Assembly: GCA_009809945.1 (NCBI GenBank)
Contig: WTPW01000025.1
Location: 821,308 to 885,307, forward strand
Direction of reading: 5' to 3'
DNA length: 64,000 nt
From: Gigaspora margarita
Taxonomy: Eukaryota > Glomeromycota > Glomeromycetes > Diversisporales > Gigasporaceae
The position numbers were made by a program, and so were the translations under genes. The notes beneath the pieces were generated by a model. The model did no database searches, was not told the DNA's origin, and saw nothing but the letters and a program-made list of their open reading frames with translations. Positions 33,632 to 45,326 of the stretch are shown piece after piece. Position 1 is the stretch's first letter, and every line of letters starts with the position of its first letter.

Positions 33632-36600
33632 ATAGGTAATATTCTAGTATATATTGCAAGAAAGTGCCAATAGTTAGTAGAGAAGGTAGAGTTTGTAGTC
33701 TATAATAGTAAAGAAATTTGTTGTAACATGTTGTTGGGTTATATATCTCAAGAGAGCTTAAATTAGAGTTGTTATAGCTATTATTTAAGGAGTTTGTAGG
33801 TATTTCAATTTTTTTATTATCAAAATCTTTTATGATTAGAGATTCATCATAAATTTCTGATATTAGATAGTTGTTAGAGTTGGTAGTAGTTAGTAGTAAA
33901 AAGGTTTTGGAGAAAAGTTGTACTTCAGAAGGAAATGAAGATATAGTATCTAAAGTATTGTTAATATCTTCTGTAGAGATGCTTGCTATTTTAAGCTTGG
34001 TTCTCACAGCTGCGCAGAATACCATAGCCTGCCCTGTACATAGAGTCTGACCATTATAAACCTGGTTCTCTGTGTAAATAGGCTTTTCTACCTGCCTATT
34101 TACATCATTCTCCTCTATAAATGGCCTACTAAAATTAGAGTACATTATTTTATAGAGGCAGTAGCTGCATCTATATTGTCTACAGAAGAGGTTATTGAAA
34201 AGGAGAATAGGGTTGGTTGTTAGAAGTATTATTGTTTGTAGTATTAGAAGTGAAAAAGAGAGAGTTATCATTTGCTATAGGAGTTGTGATTTTGAAATGG
34301 CTAATAATAAATTCCTCTGCCTGAAGTAAGTATTTTTCATTATATTTTTCTTTAATTTGTTTAATAGAAACTTTAGATTGATTTTGAATATCATAGAAAG
34401 TAATTACTCTAACAAGTGTATGTGGATTAATATTAGGAGTTACAAGAAATTCTAGTGCCTGTTTTAAATCCATGTCTTGAATTTTATCATTTATTGCAGC
34501 AGTATTAATGTAATTTTTAAGATAACTGTAGAAGTAGTATGTGTATAGTTCAATGGTCTCAGGTACATCATTTTCTTTTGCAAATTTTTTTGCTGTTTTT
34601 GTAGCAAGTTCTTTGAATTTAGTAATAGGTGTAGGTTTGGTGAAGGTGCTGCATCTGGTTGGTTTTGGGTAAAGATTTCAAGTTCAAGATCTGAAAGGAT
34701 CCAGATCTTTTCAATTGGGTTTTCTGGTGCTAGATATGAAGTAAAGCATTCTTTGAAATAGTGTGATGAGAGGAATTTGATATCATGATCATCTTTAGAT
34801 ATAGATAAAGTGCATTTGCCTTGATTACAGATATGTAAATGAAAGAGTGCGAGTTTGTGTGATTCATTAGAACATTGTTTAAATGAGTTAATAGATAAAG
34901 GATTGTATGAGGTAGGTAGTAACTTTTTGCATTTTTCAAGTAATTTAAGGTATATTTGATATTTAATGTAATTTTGAGTTTTTTGCTTGTCTATATTATG
35001 GAATTGTAGTTTATATCTTTCAAAAAATGGTTCAAACCATTTGTTGAATATTTTAGTAAAGGGCTTAAGAAAGGGAATTTAAAAGTAGTTTAAAAGTCAG
35101 TAGTTGGTATATTTAAAGTAATATGAATATTGAATCTACTATTGCTTTGTATATCAAAGAGGGATGTATTAGGTTTATCATGTATAATTGTATTGTTAAG
35201 GGATGCCATAATTGGTTTTAAATCAAGATCTTCTATAAATTTGAAGTAGTCAATTGTTTGGTATTTGTCATATAGAAAGAGATATAAACTTGCAAGATTA
35301 ATTTAACTTTGTTTCTATTAGGAGTTGAATAAGATGGAATAGAATAATATGAATAAAAGATCTTAGNATCTTATCTTATAATAATCTTAAAACCAACTTA
35401 AAATAATCTTAAAATAATCTTATAGTAATCTTAAAATAATCTTAAAATAATCTTATCATTATCTTAAAAAAATCTTAGTAAAATCTTAAAAACATCTTAA
35501 AATAATCTTAACCAATAATCATATAATTATCTTATAATAATTTATAATTATTAAACCATAATAATATTATTATTTTTAGATTTTAAATCTTAAAATAATC
35601 TTTTAATTATAAAAAAAAATAATATTAATAACTTTAATATTATCTTAAACTATCTTAAACTCATCTAAAAAAAAGTACTAGTTTCTGTAAAGAAATTTAG
35701 ATTGATTTTGAATATTATAGAAAGTAATTACTCTAGCAAGTGTATGTGGATTAATATTAGGAGTTACAAGAAATTCTAGTGCCTGTTTTAAATCCATGTC
35801 TTGAATTTTATCATTTATTGCAGCAGTATTAATGTAATTTTTAAGATAACTGTAGAAGTAGTATGTGTATAGTTCAATGGTCTCAGGTACATCATTTTCT
35901 TTTGCAAATTTTTTTGCTGTTTTTGTAGCAAGTTCTTTGAATTTAGTAATAGGTGTAGGTTTGGTGAAGGTGCTGCATCTGGTTGGTTTTGGGTAAAGAT
36001 TTCAAGTTCAAGATCTGAAAGGATCCAGATCTTTTCAATTGGGTTTTCTGGTGCTAGATATGAAGTAAAGCATTCTTTGAAATAGTGTGATGAGAGGAAT
36101 TTGATATCATGATCATCTTTAGATATAGATAAAGTGCATTTGCCTTGATTACAGATATGTAAATGAAAGAGTGCGAGTTTGTGTGATTCATTAGAACATT
36201 GTTTAAATGAGTTAATAGATAAAGGATTGTATGAGGTAGGTAGTAACTTTTTGCATTTTTCAAGTAATTTAAGGTATATTTGATATTTAATGTAATTTTG
36301 AGTTTTTTGCTTGTCTATATTATGGAATTGTAGTTTATATCTTTCAAAAAATGGTTCAAACCATTTGTTGAATATTTTAGTAAAGGGCTTAAGAAAGGGA
36401 ATTTAAAAGTAGTTTAAAAGTCAGTAGTTGGTATATTTAAAGTAATATGAATATTGAATCTACTATTGCTTTGTATATCAAAGAGGGATGTATTAGGTTT
36501 ATCATGTATAATTGTATTGTTAAGGGATGCCATAATTGGTTTTAAATCAAGATCTTCTATAAATTTGAAGTAGTCAATTGTTTGGTATTTGTCATATAGA

Positions 36601-37961
36601 AAGAGATATAAACTTGCAAGATTAATTTAACTTTGTTTCTATTAGGAGTTGAATAAGATGGAATAGAATAATATGAATAAAAGATCTTAGCATAATTTAG
36701 TTTTGTAAAAAAAGTAGTAGTAAAGTTTTTAATAAATTTTTAAGTGTATTATAGTATACTTGAAAAGGATAAGATATAGTTTATCTAGAGAAGAATTATG
36801 ACTATTAATAAAATCAGTAAGAAATTCAGGTTTGTCATTAGCTATTTTGTTAAGTAGGTAGTTAAATGAATATTTTCTTGGTTTTTTGTTGAAAATTTGT
36901 TTGGTTTGGTCTTGTAACTCATTTAATTTGATAGGTTGACCAGGTGTAAATTCTTTAAGATATGGTTTAATAAAAAAAGAGTTGTTGGGTAAGTTTGGTA
37001 AAGAGTTTGTCATATTGTTTCATTTCAGAAGTAATTGGAAAGTTGGAAAACCAGTCAAATCAACTTGAAGAACTTTTATATGTACTTGATGTTTTTGGTT
37101 GTTTTTTAAATTATTGCTTTTGTTGTTCCTGCTGTTGCTATTGTTGCTGTTGCTGTTGTTGCTGTTGCTATTGTTGTTGTTTCTCTATTTTAATTTGTTT
37201 GCTTCTTTATACAAGTTTTCTAAGGAAGTTAAGCTTGTCTTCTTTTGTAAGCATAAACAATAATAGAAATGACAAAAGAAAAGTTGCTCTGGGTTTAGTT
37301 TTTTTTGAATAGGAGCTAATTTGAAATCTTGAGTAAGTTTAGCACATTCACGATATATTAAATGTCCTTTGAAAATACAACATTTAGTATAGTCTGGTGC
37401 ATGCTGTTCATTTGAAGATATTTTGATACAAGAAATATCCTTAGCATTGCATAAAAAGCAAGTATAAAAATGTTGGGAATAAGGAGTAATAGCTGTAAAA
37501 GCTGGATCTTTATGGTAACTTGAAAAAAGTATTCTAGACTGTGCATCTTTAAGATCAAGATTTTGGATTGCAGGTTGTTTAATAGGTGATTTAGGAACTG
37601 TATGTTTAATTTTGCTAAATGTTTTCTCAATGTTGACAACTGGAGAGGTATCTATAGGAATTGGTTGCTGAGAGAGAGTTTTGGTAGTAGGTTCAGTTGG
37701 AATATGATAAAATTGAGAGGTAAAACTAATAAGATATTTTTTGCAAATACATGTACTAATTGTTGGTTGAGTTGGTACTGGAAAGTAATAATAGGTGTTC
37801 TTTACTTTGGTTTCATAGTCAGAGGGACTATAGTTAGATGGCATCACTTTAAGTATTGCAGCATCTGCTTCTTTGATAAATACTCAAAAATGGTTCTTAT
37901 ATTTAGAATAATAGTAGTCAATATCATAGGAATCAGGCTCTTCACTATTAAGTGTAGGCAT
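33632..37961 (-). pseudogene. LINE ORF1-like region with Cys/His motif and internal duplication
   Basis: Starts with ATG at 37961 (MPTLNSEEPDSYDIDYYYSK) with an in-frame TGA about 70 bases later. The frame 37847-37185 includes a Pro/Thr-rich part and a Cys/His cluster (CFLCNAKDISC ... HAPDYTKCC), then a Ser/Asn codon-repeat stretch (plus-strand GTTGCT repeats, 37110-37185). Continuations are at 37013-36729 (NSLPNLPNNSFFIKPYLKE) and 34473-34192. The frame 34271-33621 holds a further segment. The middle is duplicated (34374-35371 and 35698-36690). It resembles LINE ORF1 nucleic-acid-binding proteins only by position and the Cys/His cluster. Confidence 0.55.
34374..36690. repeat. Near-identical 1-kb direct duplication around an (AATCTTAAA)n spacer
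   Basis: 34374-35371 and 35698-36690 differ at only a handful of positions by eye; a 69-codon minus frame is identical in both (34939-34730 and 36263-36054). The spacer 35372-35697 consists of TCTTAAAATAA-type repeats. An ambiguous base sits at 35367, at the edge of the first copy, so misassembly is possible. Confidence 0.88.
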
Positions 37962-38146
37962 GTTGAGCTAAATAGAATTGTATAAGCTTTGTAAATGTGG
38001 GAACAAGTAGTTTATAAATAAAATAAAGTATTTCAAATTCAATAAAACAAGAGCTTCACAAAGAGGTATAATTTGTTTTGTGTAATGTAATACCAACAAA
38101 ATTGGTTTGGGTTATATAAATCACGTGATATATTGGTAACATGCTA

Positions 38147-40286
38147 TAGGGACCCAGAAAAATATCAATTTGATTTAGCAAAAATTTATATCGATTTGGT
38201 CAAAAATATCGATTTATATCGATTTACACTGATCAGCCAATCAGAATGCAGGATCATGAGTAACGTGATCAGGGCCAAAAAATATTTTTCGAATTTATCT
38301 TTTATATAGTAAATTTACTAATTTAATTAAAAAAATCAGTATATCAATCAATTTAATACATTTTATTTATGTAGTACGGCTCCTAAAATTATCGATTATA
38401 ATACATCATTGTAAGAGCACAGAGCGATTCTTTGCTAAGTTTTTGTCTATCATCATCCAAAATTTTGTTATATGCAGAAAAGTTTCGCTCTACACTGCAA
38501 GATGATATAGGAAGCCAAATATAATCTAAAGCAATCTCACTTAACAAAGGTAACTGATGGGAAACCTTATTCCAAAACTCATCTAAGGTATGAAAATCGA
38601 TCATGGAAAGATTAAAATTGCAGTAAACCGCCCATTCTTGAACTAAATCGATTGAAGGGTTTGCTAATTTTTGTATATAAGAATAAGATAAAATATTACA
38701 ATTAATAGTAGAAAGTAAAATAAAACGAGGATCAAAAATACGGGTTTCTTGAAATAAAGGATGCATGGGATGATTACTAATATGATCACAAAATTTCTTG
38801 TAGGCAGCTTGATATGCAGAGTGAAATATAGGAAAAAATAAGCCAGCTTCTGTATTAAGTTTATTAAATACCTCAAGCACAGGTTGAACTACATTGGCTA
38901 AAGATCTTCCATATTAATTGTACTTTCTAACTATACAATTCGACCTTCTATAAATGGAAACACTGGTAAATTTTCAGTTTGGAAAAAATCTAAATCTCGT
39001 ATAAACTGTTGACCATAATTTTTTATAAATGTTAAATATATCCATACACGCCCATATTCTTGCTGATAATTAAGAATCTCTATAATTTTTTCAATCGCGG
39101 GGGAGGTGTTTTCTCTATGCTCTTCAGTGTAAAAATCTCGAATTAATTGTAGGTGTTCCTCCACATAAAATGCCATTTTGTACCATGAGTTCCAATGCGT
39201 TGCATTGGGCAATGGAATATTGTTTGGACGGGAAATTCCATTTTGGTGCAAAAATCCAATGTACCTTGTGCGTCGACTTTTTGAATGAATTAAAGTTTTT
39301 TTAATTTCTGCTAACATCTTATGAATAACGTTGAAATGTTCAATGGATACCCAAGCTTCACTAAAATTTTTTTTAAATAATAATTAAATTTTATTAAGTA
39401 TATAAAATTTTACATATATCAAATTTTTTATTATACAAATAAGGTAAATAAAAATTTTAAAATAATCCTATCCTATACTAACCTAATCAAATTTAGAATA
39501 TGCGCTAAACAAGTTTGGTGCATTATTTGAGGCATAATCGGCCTGAGCACTTCACGAACACACTTCTTCATGTATGATGCTGAATCTGATACAATTAATC
39601 GCGTATCATCAAATGAAATATTCTAGTCAACCAAAGTACGAACAATTAATTGACCGGTAGTTGAATTATTTACTATATCTAAATAATCTACAACAACTAA
39701 CTTAGTTAATTCGCGATAGTTAAACAAAATGTTAACAACGCTTCTCGCCCTACTATCGGTAGTTTCATCAACAATTAGTGAAACCCTTTTGCCACTAAAT
39801 ATTTGTTTAATCATAACTAAATAGTCTTNGAAAATTCNAGANAGGTACTNACNANNCAGTGTATCNGCCAAAGNAATGCTACCANCTTCANGTAAATGTT
39901 CTCTTAACCATGGTCTAAGCTTGTCCACCTTTTCTAGGGGAATGTCTGCTTGAACAAACGCACGGATCAAATCATTAATTGCAATCTTTTTTAATTCATT
40001 TGCTTCAACAACTGAATTTAAAGTGGGTTGTTTAGTTCTACTCAAAGAAGAAAGCGCCCTTGCTTTTAAATTCCTATGTGTATTTGAATTAATATGAGCT
40101 GTAATAGTTGCCTTGGTGTTCCAATTTACAGAATGGCAACAAAATCGGCACATCAAGACACCAGCATCAGCATGAAAGTCTTCCAGAAATTCCTGTACAC
40201 GAGAATATGCAGTAGTTCGTTTGGGAGGCATTTTATTTTCCTGAGCTAAAAAAAGTTTCGCTCTTTACCAACAAGTTCTAAATCAA

Positions 40287-40318
<32 letters not shown>

Positions 40319-40560
40319 AAGTTTCCATCTAATTGTAAAAATAATCATGAAAAGGTCTTTTATAATAGATTATCACGATACACAAGCTTTTAAATCTAGC
40401 ATAATTAAATTTTGGCCTGCACTATCCATAATTCTGGCCGCTGATACTGTGTAATGTTACACCACAGGAAATTTTGTAAAAATATCGATTTACCCATGAT
40501 TTGACCCAAAAATATCGATTTATATCGATCTAAATAGATCAAAATGTTTCTGTGTCCCTG
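38147..40560 (-). mobile_element. hAT DNA transposon, near complete
   Basis: Ends TAGGGACCCAGAAA (left) and complement of CAGGGACACAGAAA (right), with subterminal TATCGATTTATATCGATTT repeats at both ends. It encloses the transposase pseudogene 38389-40231. The 8-bp flanks (ACATGCTA and AGTCACAT) do not match, so the TSD is lost or an end is displaced. Confidence 0.8.
38389..40231 (-). pseudogene. hAT transposase with BED finger and C-terminal dimerisation domain
   Basis: ATG at 40231 (MPPKRTTAYSRVQEF). BED-type zinc finger: C-RF-C then H-INSNT-H. An ambiguous-base patch lies at 39830-39890. The segment SLIVDETTD (about 39780) holds the first catalytic Asp and VSDSA (about 39590) follows after a TAG at 39623-39625. 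A 122-bp intron (39361-39482, GTTAGT...TTTTAG) splices the frame precisely (HQTCLAHILNLI-SEAW), carrying the conserved C-x-x-H. After stops and one frameshift near 38895, the hATC domain is intact (SSCSVERNFSAYN, about 38500) to the end at 38389. Confidence 0.88.
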
Positions 40561-43220
40561 AGTCACATATTGCACAGATCACATGTTACACAAATAGGCT
40601 AAATTACAAAGTTAGGTAACTTTGCTTAATATAGATTAGTAAGGTTGCAAAAAAGGCAAATATTTGCTTTGTGCAATTTAATTAATAATTTGTGCAATTA
40701 ATGAAGAACCAATAATCCTGGATTATTAGAAAATGTGGGTAACCCAATTTTATGTTATGCAAAAAGCACCTATTGAGGGTAGGAAAACCAAATTTATTTA
40801 TTTTTTTTTATTTTTTTTAAAGAAAAGTTAAAAGTAGTTTAAATGTATCTTGGTCAGTTTTAGGACTACAAGCATAATATACAGCTTGTTATGACAATAA
40901 GAATGAGCTCTTTAACTTTTTCTTAGTTTATAAAATAGGTTTAGACAGCTATTTTAGATGTATTTTGTGAAAATTTTAAATTTAGGCCAAAGGGCCTTTA
41001 CTTAGTAAGTTTAAAAGTTTTTGTAATAAAAGTTTGAATTATATGTATTTTTAGAAAAAGAACAAGTTTATCTAGATGTATTAGTCAAGTTAACTTAATA
41101 AAATTTTTTGTTATATCCAGTTTTTTAAAAAATTTAGTTAAAAAATTTGTGTACAATTGATTGTCAGAAAGAGTTTTTTCTTTTTATTATTATTATTATA
41201 TATTATATTTTAAATTAAATATACATTTTTAATCAATATTTGCAAGTTTTTGTAATTTAATATAAAATTATTTATTTATTTATTATCATTACATATTATA
41301 TTATATTATATATTTTTATTATATATTATTATAAAAAAACCCAAAAACCAAAAAAAAAACAAAAAAATAACAAAAAAAAAAATAAAATGAAAAAATAGTA
41401 ATATTTTCAACTACTTTTGCAATTCGTTATATCTACTATTATATTTGCTACTTTTTACAAAGTGCTAAAGAAGTTAGAGTTGGTGTTCTTGTAAAGTGCT
41501 TAAAAAGTCAGGTTGTTTTCTTGCAAAGCTCCAAAAAAGTCAGGAATAAATAAAATATTAAAAAAATAAGTAAAAAAAAGAAAATAAACAAAAAACAAAA
41601 ATGTAAGCAAACTAAATAAAAAAATAAATGAAGCACCAAATCTCTATTTCTCTGAAGTAAGAGTTTGTTTCTTGCAATTCAGAAATCATCAAAGGTTTTC
41701 ACAATGTGCTGGAATAAATAAAAAATAAAAATTAAAGAAATAAGTAAAAAGAAAACAAACAAAAAAAATGAAATATAAGCAAACAGAATAAAAAAAATAA
41801 AATCCCAAATCTAGTGAAAAAATTCGATGTGTGCATGTGCGCTCCGAACATAAAATTTTTTGTTGCGCACAAAAACAATTTACATATGTGTGTTAGCAAA
41901 ACATATAAAATGTGCAGTATGCACACATGATTTTTTCGGTATAGTCAAACATAATGTGCGCTTTGCGCACTAAATTACAAGTCTGAATTTTTTTCACTGC
42001 CCAAATCTCCATTTCTCTGAAGTAGAGTTTGTAATAGAAATTGCCATAATCAAGTTGCATATATTCTTGCAAAGTGCTAGAAAAGTCTGGGATTGCTTGC
42101 AAAGTGTGAAAAAGTCTAGGTTATTTTTCTCACAAATAAAATGAATTAATAAAAAAAAACATAAACAAAAACAAAAAGAACAAAAAATATCAACAAAAAA
42201 AAATAAAGCACCAACTTTATTTTTCTAAAGAAGCATTCTTCAAAATTTAGAAATTGTTGGTAAAATCAGTTGTGTGTTCTTGCAATGTGTCGAAAAGGTG
42301 AGTTAGCTAGCACATAGTTTCAAAAAGTCATTAGATTTCTTGCAAAGTACCAAAAGTTAGAGTTGGTGTTTTTTGTAGAAATAAAATAAAAAAAATTAAA
42401 AAATAATAAATAAAAGAAAAAACAAAATGAAACTAAGCAAAACTAAACAAAACAAAACCAAACCAAAAAAAAAGACAAAATGAAAATAAAAAAACAATAT
42501 AAAATTAATAGAAGATCTAAATTATAAACAAAAAAATAAAGATCTAATCTGATTTTGTACTATGATCATTGAAACATTTTGAAACATTTCAAAAATTTTA
42601 GTCAAACACATCTTGGTATAATTCAGAATACAGATCTACTAATCCAACTTGATGTCCCAGTTCTAAAATATTTCAAAAGTATTAGAAATATTGAAAAAAA
42701 CAAATAAGAGAAAAAAAAGGAGCAAGAAAAAAAAGAAGAAAAAAGGGAGAAAAAAAGTGAGAGAAAAAAAAGGAAAAGAGAAGTAAAAATAGATACTAAT
42801 TCCTGTTTTTTTTTTTTCTAAGCCAATTTTTTTTACTAAGCCAATTTTTTTTCTAAGCCAATTTTTTTTTTCTAAGTCAATTTTTTTTAATAAGCCAATT
42901 TTTTAATAAGCCAATTTTTTTTAATTTGCTTTAATTAGCATTTTATTTTTTTTATTTTTTTGTTTTTTTTTTATCCAATGATGGGTCAAAACATTATATA
43001 ATCATTAAAGATCTGTTAATTGTTATATATCATTTCAAATAATCATGATTATAATCAATTTATAGATATAATGATTTAATATAAAAAATGATATATATCA
43101 ATTATAGATATATATTAATTTTTATCCATTTAATCGATATATAACAATATTTTATAATCAATATAAAATGATAAAGTGTTATATATCGATCAATATCTAT
43201 ATATAAAAGTTTCTGATGTA

Positions 43221-44646
43221 TAGTACAGGTACTATTTCACAGGCTTGGCTTCTCTAGTATCTATACAGTGGATATTTTTTTAATTTCTTTATATTTTGAA
43301 CAAATAGACCTTTCTCTTCAAGAAAGAATTTCTTGCCTGCTTCCTCCTGGTCTTATCTAGATCAGTTTCTTGAATAAATTCACCCAAGTACTCGTTTATG
43401 GATTGTCTTATGTTTCTTTGGCTTGGGTCAGAGGCTCTTCCATTACTAGCAGGGCTTTCTATATCTGCTCAAGGGTTGTTATACAACCCTATTTCTTTTG
43501 TAGCTAACTCTTCGGTATGGTAACCTTTGATTTCGTCTAGCATTTCTTTCTCGCAGATGAATTCATCAAAGGTGTCACTACTATTGCTTTCTATATCCAT
43601 ATGCTCTGGCCCTGAGACTCAGAGGTTATTGTACAAGTATTAGAAATTGGTACCTCAACTATTCGACCCTAGTGCCTTATGCTCGTTGAAGTGTAATTGG
43701 GCTTTAGCTTTTAGATACAAGTCAGTTTCCAAAAGCAGTATTTCTTCTGAAAATTCAATGATTTGCAAGGTACTTGGTAATATAGTGTCCTGGATTACTA
43801 TCTTTATATTGTTAATTCTCCCCAAGACTCAGGGTTTGGCTCTAGTTGCGGTAACTATAACAGTTGATAATTTCTCTTAGATCTTCAATTCTAATATATC
43901 TATTAACTTTTTCGTCATAATACTGATACTGGAGCATTTGCCCAATCATTGCAGTTGCTAGTAAATGTAAAATATCTTCTGCTATATTATAGGGGGCTAA
44001 CTAATCAATAATATTTAGGTTTTTTTTCTTCTAGATCTCTTCACAAGTATAACAACTTCTTCTATTAGGTTGGGTTCTCCACTCAGGTAGGTCAGAAATA
44101 GTTCATTTTCTCTTTCTTAGCCTCTTAGTCAATTTTTTCAAGTTCCTTCTGGTTGGGTCTGGATTCTTTTTTTCTAATTACTAATACTGGGGTAGGGTTG
44201 GGGTCACTTTTCACCAAGTGTATATACTTTATTTTTTTCTAAACATTTTGGTCAGGGTCATATTAATCAAACTACCCTATATAGTTGGAGGCTTGTTAGT
44301 TTTTGTGGTCTCTCTTTGACTTTCTTTCTAATAAGCAGTTCTGGGCAATATGTTCCAATTTCCTATATTTGAAACAGGTAATATCTCTTCTGAATTCTCT
44401 AGCCATGCCTTTTTGTAATACTCCTGGCTAGTAGTTTTTTCATTTTTTCTTATTACATGCACCCAGTGCCAGTTTTCATTAGAGGGTGCCTTGGGTCAGT
44501 TCAGGGTCAATGTGGCGTAGTTTAAAGTGATTTGTTCTATTTTCTGTGATAAGTTCTCTAATTACTCTTCTACTTTCTTCTGAAAGCTTTTATTAGAAGT
44601 TTGCTTACTATAGTTTTTTCTAGCTTCTGCTTTTCTTGCCTTTGCA
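43221..44646 (-). pseudogene. gag-pro: Gypsy-2 gag C-terminus and protease remnant
   Basis: Reads from 44646 down: ARKAEARKNYSKQTSNKSFQ, then a zinc knuckle at about 44380-44339 in which the expected second Cys is Tyr (C-FK-Y-RKLE-H-IAQN-C). At 43985-43880 HLLATAMIGQMLQYQ parallels the pre-protease linker of Gypsy-1. The frame then jumps to TATRAK and IIEFSEEILLLETDLY (about 43850-43690), so roughly 60 residues with the protease active site are missing. An acidic linker (MDIESNSSDTFDEF) runs to the break at element B. Confidence 0.75.
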
Positions 44647-45326
44647 ATACACAGGTCCAACTATAAAATTTATATGCCCAATTGGTAAGATGATAGGTCA
44701 CATAAATTGCAATGATTGTCACTGAATCTTTCTGATATATGGCATGTGATAGCTAGCTAATATTTGGCACATAGCTGCGGCCTATCAGCTTAGCACATAT
44801 CGATTAGTTTCTTACAGCTTTATGTAACATATATAATGTTCTAATATTTATGCGATATTTCCAAAATATCTGCAAAATTTTATAACATATCATTAAATAC
44901 GATACCAATATCAGAAAATTTTTTACAACATATCTTAATATTCTATGATAATATATATATCTTCTATATATATATATCTATATATATCTTCGATATATTA
45001 ATATAAGAACTAGTTAATATTTATGCGATATTTTCAAAATATCTGTGAAATTTATATGACATATTGTCATATATGATATCAATATCAGAAAATTTATACA
45101 ACATATCTTAGTATTCTATAATAATATATACATCGAAGATATCCATATAGTATTATGGAAACTAATTTAATACTTGATTATATTCATATACATTCCAAAT
45201 TTCTATTCAATTTATGCGAAATATAAGCTTGNTGATAGCAGCATTAAACTTATCAATTTATTAATTATATCATTTTATATATAGCAATATGACAGAAAAA
45301 AATGCAGCTATTATATTAAATTTTTA

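Larger units (their letters stand above)
26628..41240 (-). mobile_element. LINE with ORF1, endonuclease, RT and RNase H
   Basis: Minus strand. The 3' end is an A-rich tail (T-run 26628-26641). Then RNase H (27777-28262), RT (28800-31930), AP-type endonuclease (31947-32640), ORF1 region (33000-37961) and a probable 5' untranslated part to about 41240. A 40-odd-bp imperfect direct repeat at 26584-26627 and about 41245-41290 may be its target duplication. It carries a SINE, a hAT MITE, a full hAT element and an internal duplication. All frames are broken. Confidence 0.75.
26361..43218. mobile_element. Element B: TIR element with TA TSD, swollen to 16.9 kb by a LINE insertion
   Basis: The left end TATCAGCAAATTTTATATAT and the complement of right end CATCAGAAACTTTTATATAT match those of element A; TA flanks at 26359-26360 and 43219-43220. 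The Gypsy-2 frame continues across it (protease tail to RT). Element B proper is about 26361-26627 and 41240-43218; the rest is the LINE and its passengers. The right part (41400-42700) shares T/A-rich DNA with TTCTTGCAAAGTGC words with element A. No transposase seen. Confidence 0.72.

Noticed and set aside
34730-36263. Two identical 69-codon frames as separate genes
   Set aside because: They are copies of one degraded LINE ORF1 segment in a duplicated kilobase, without domain or start context.
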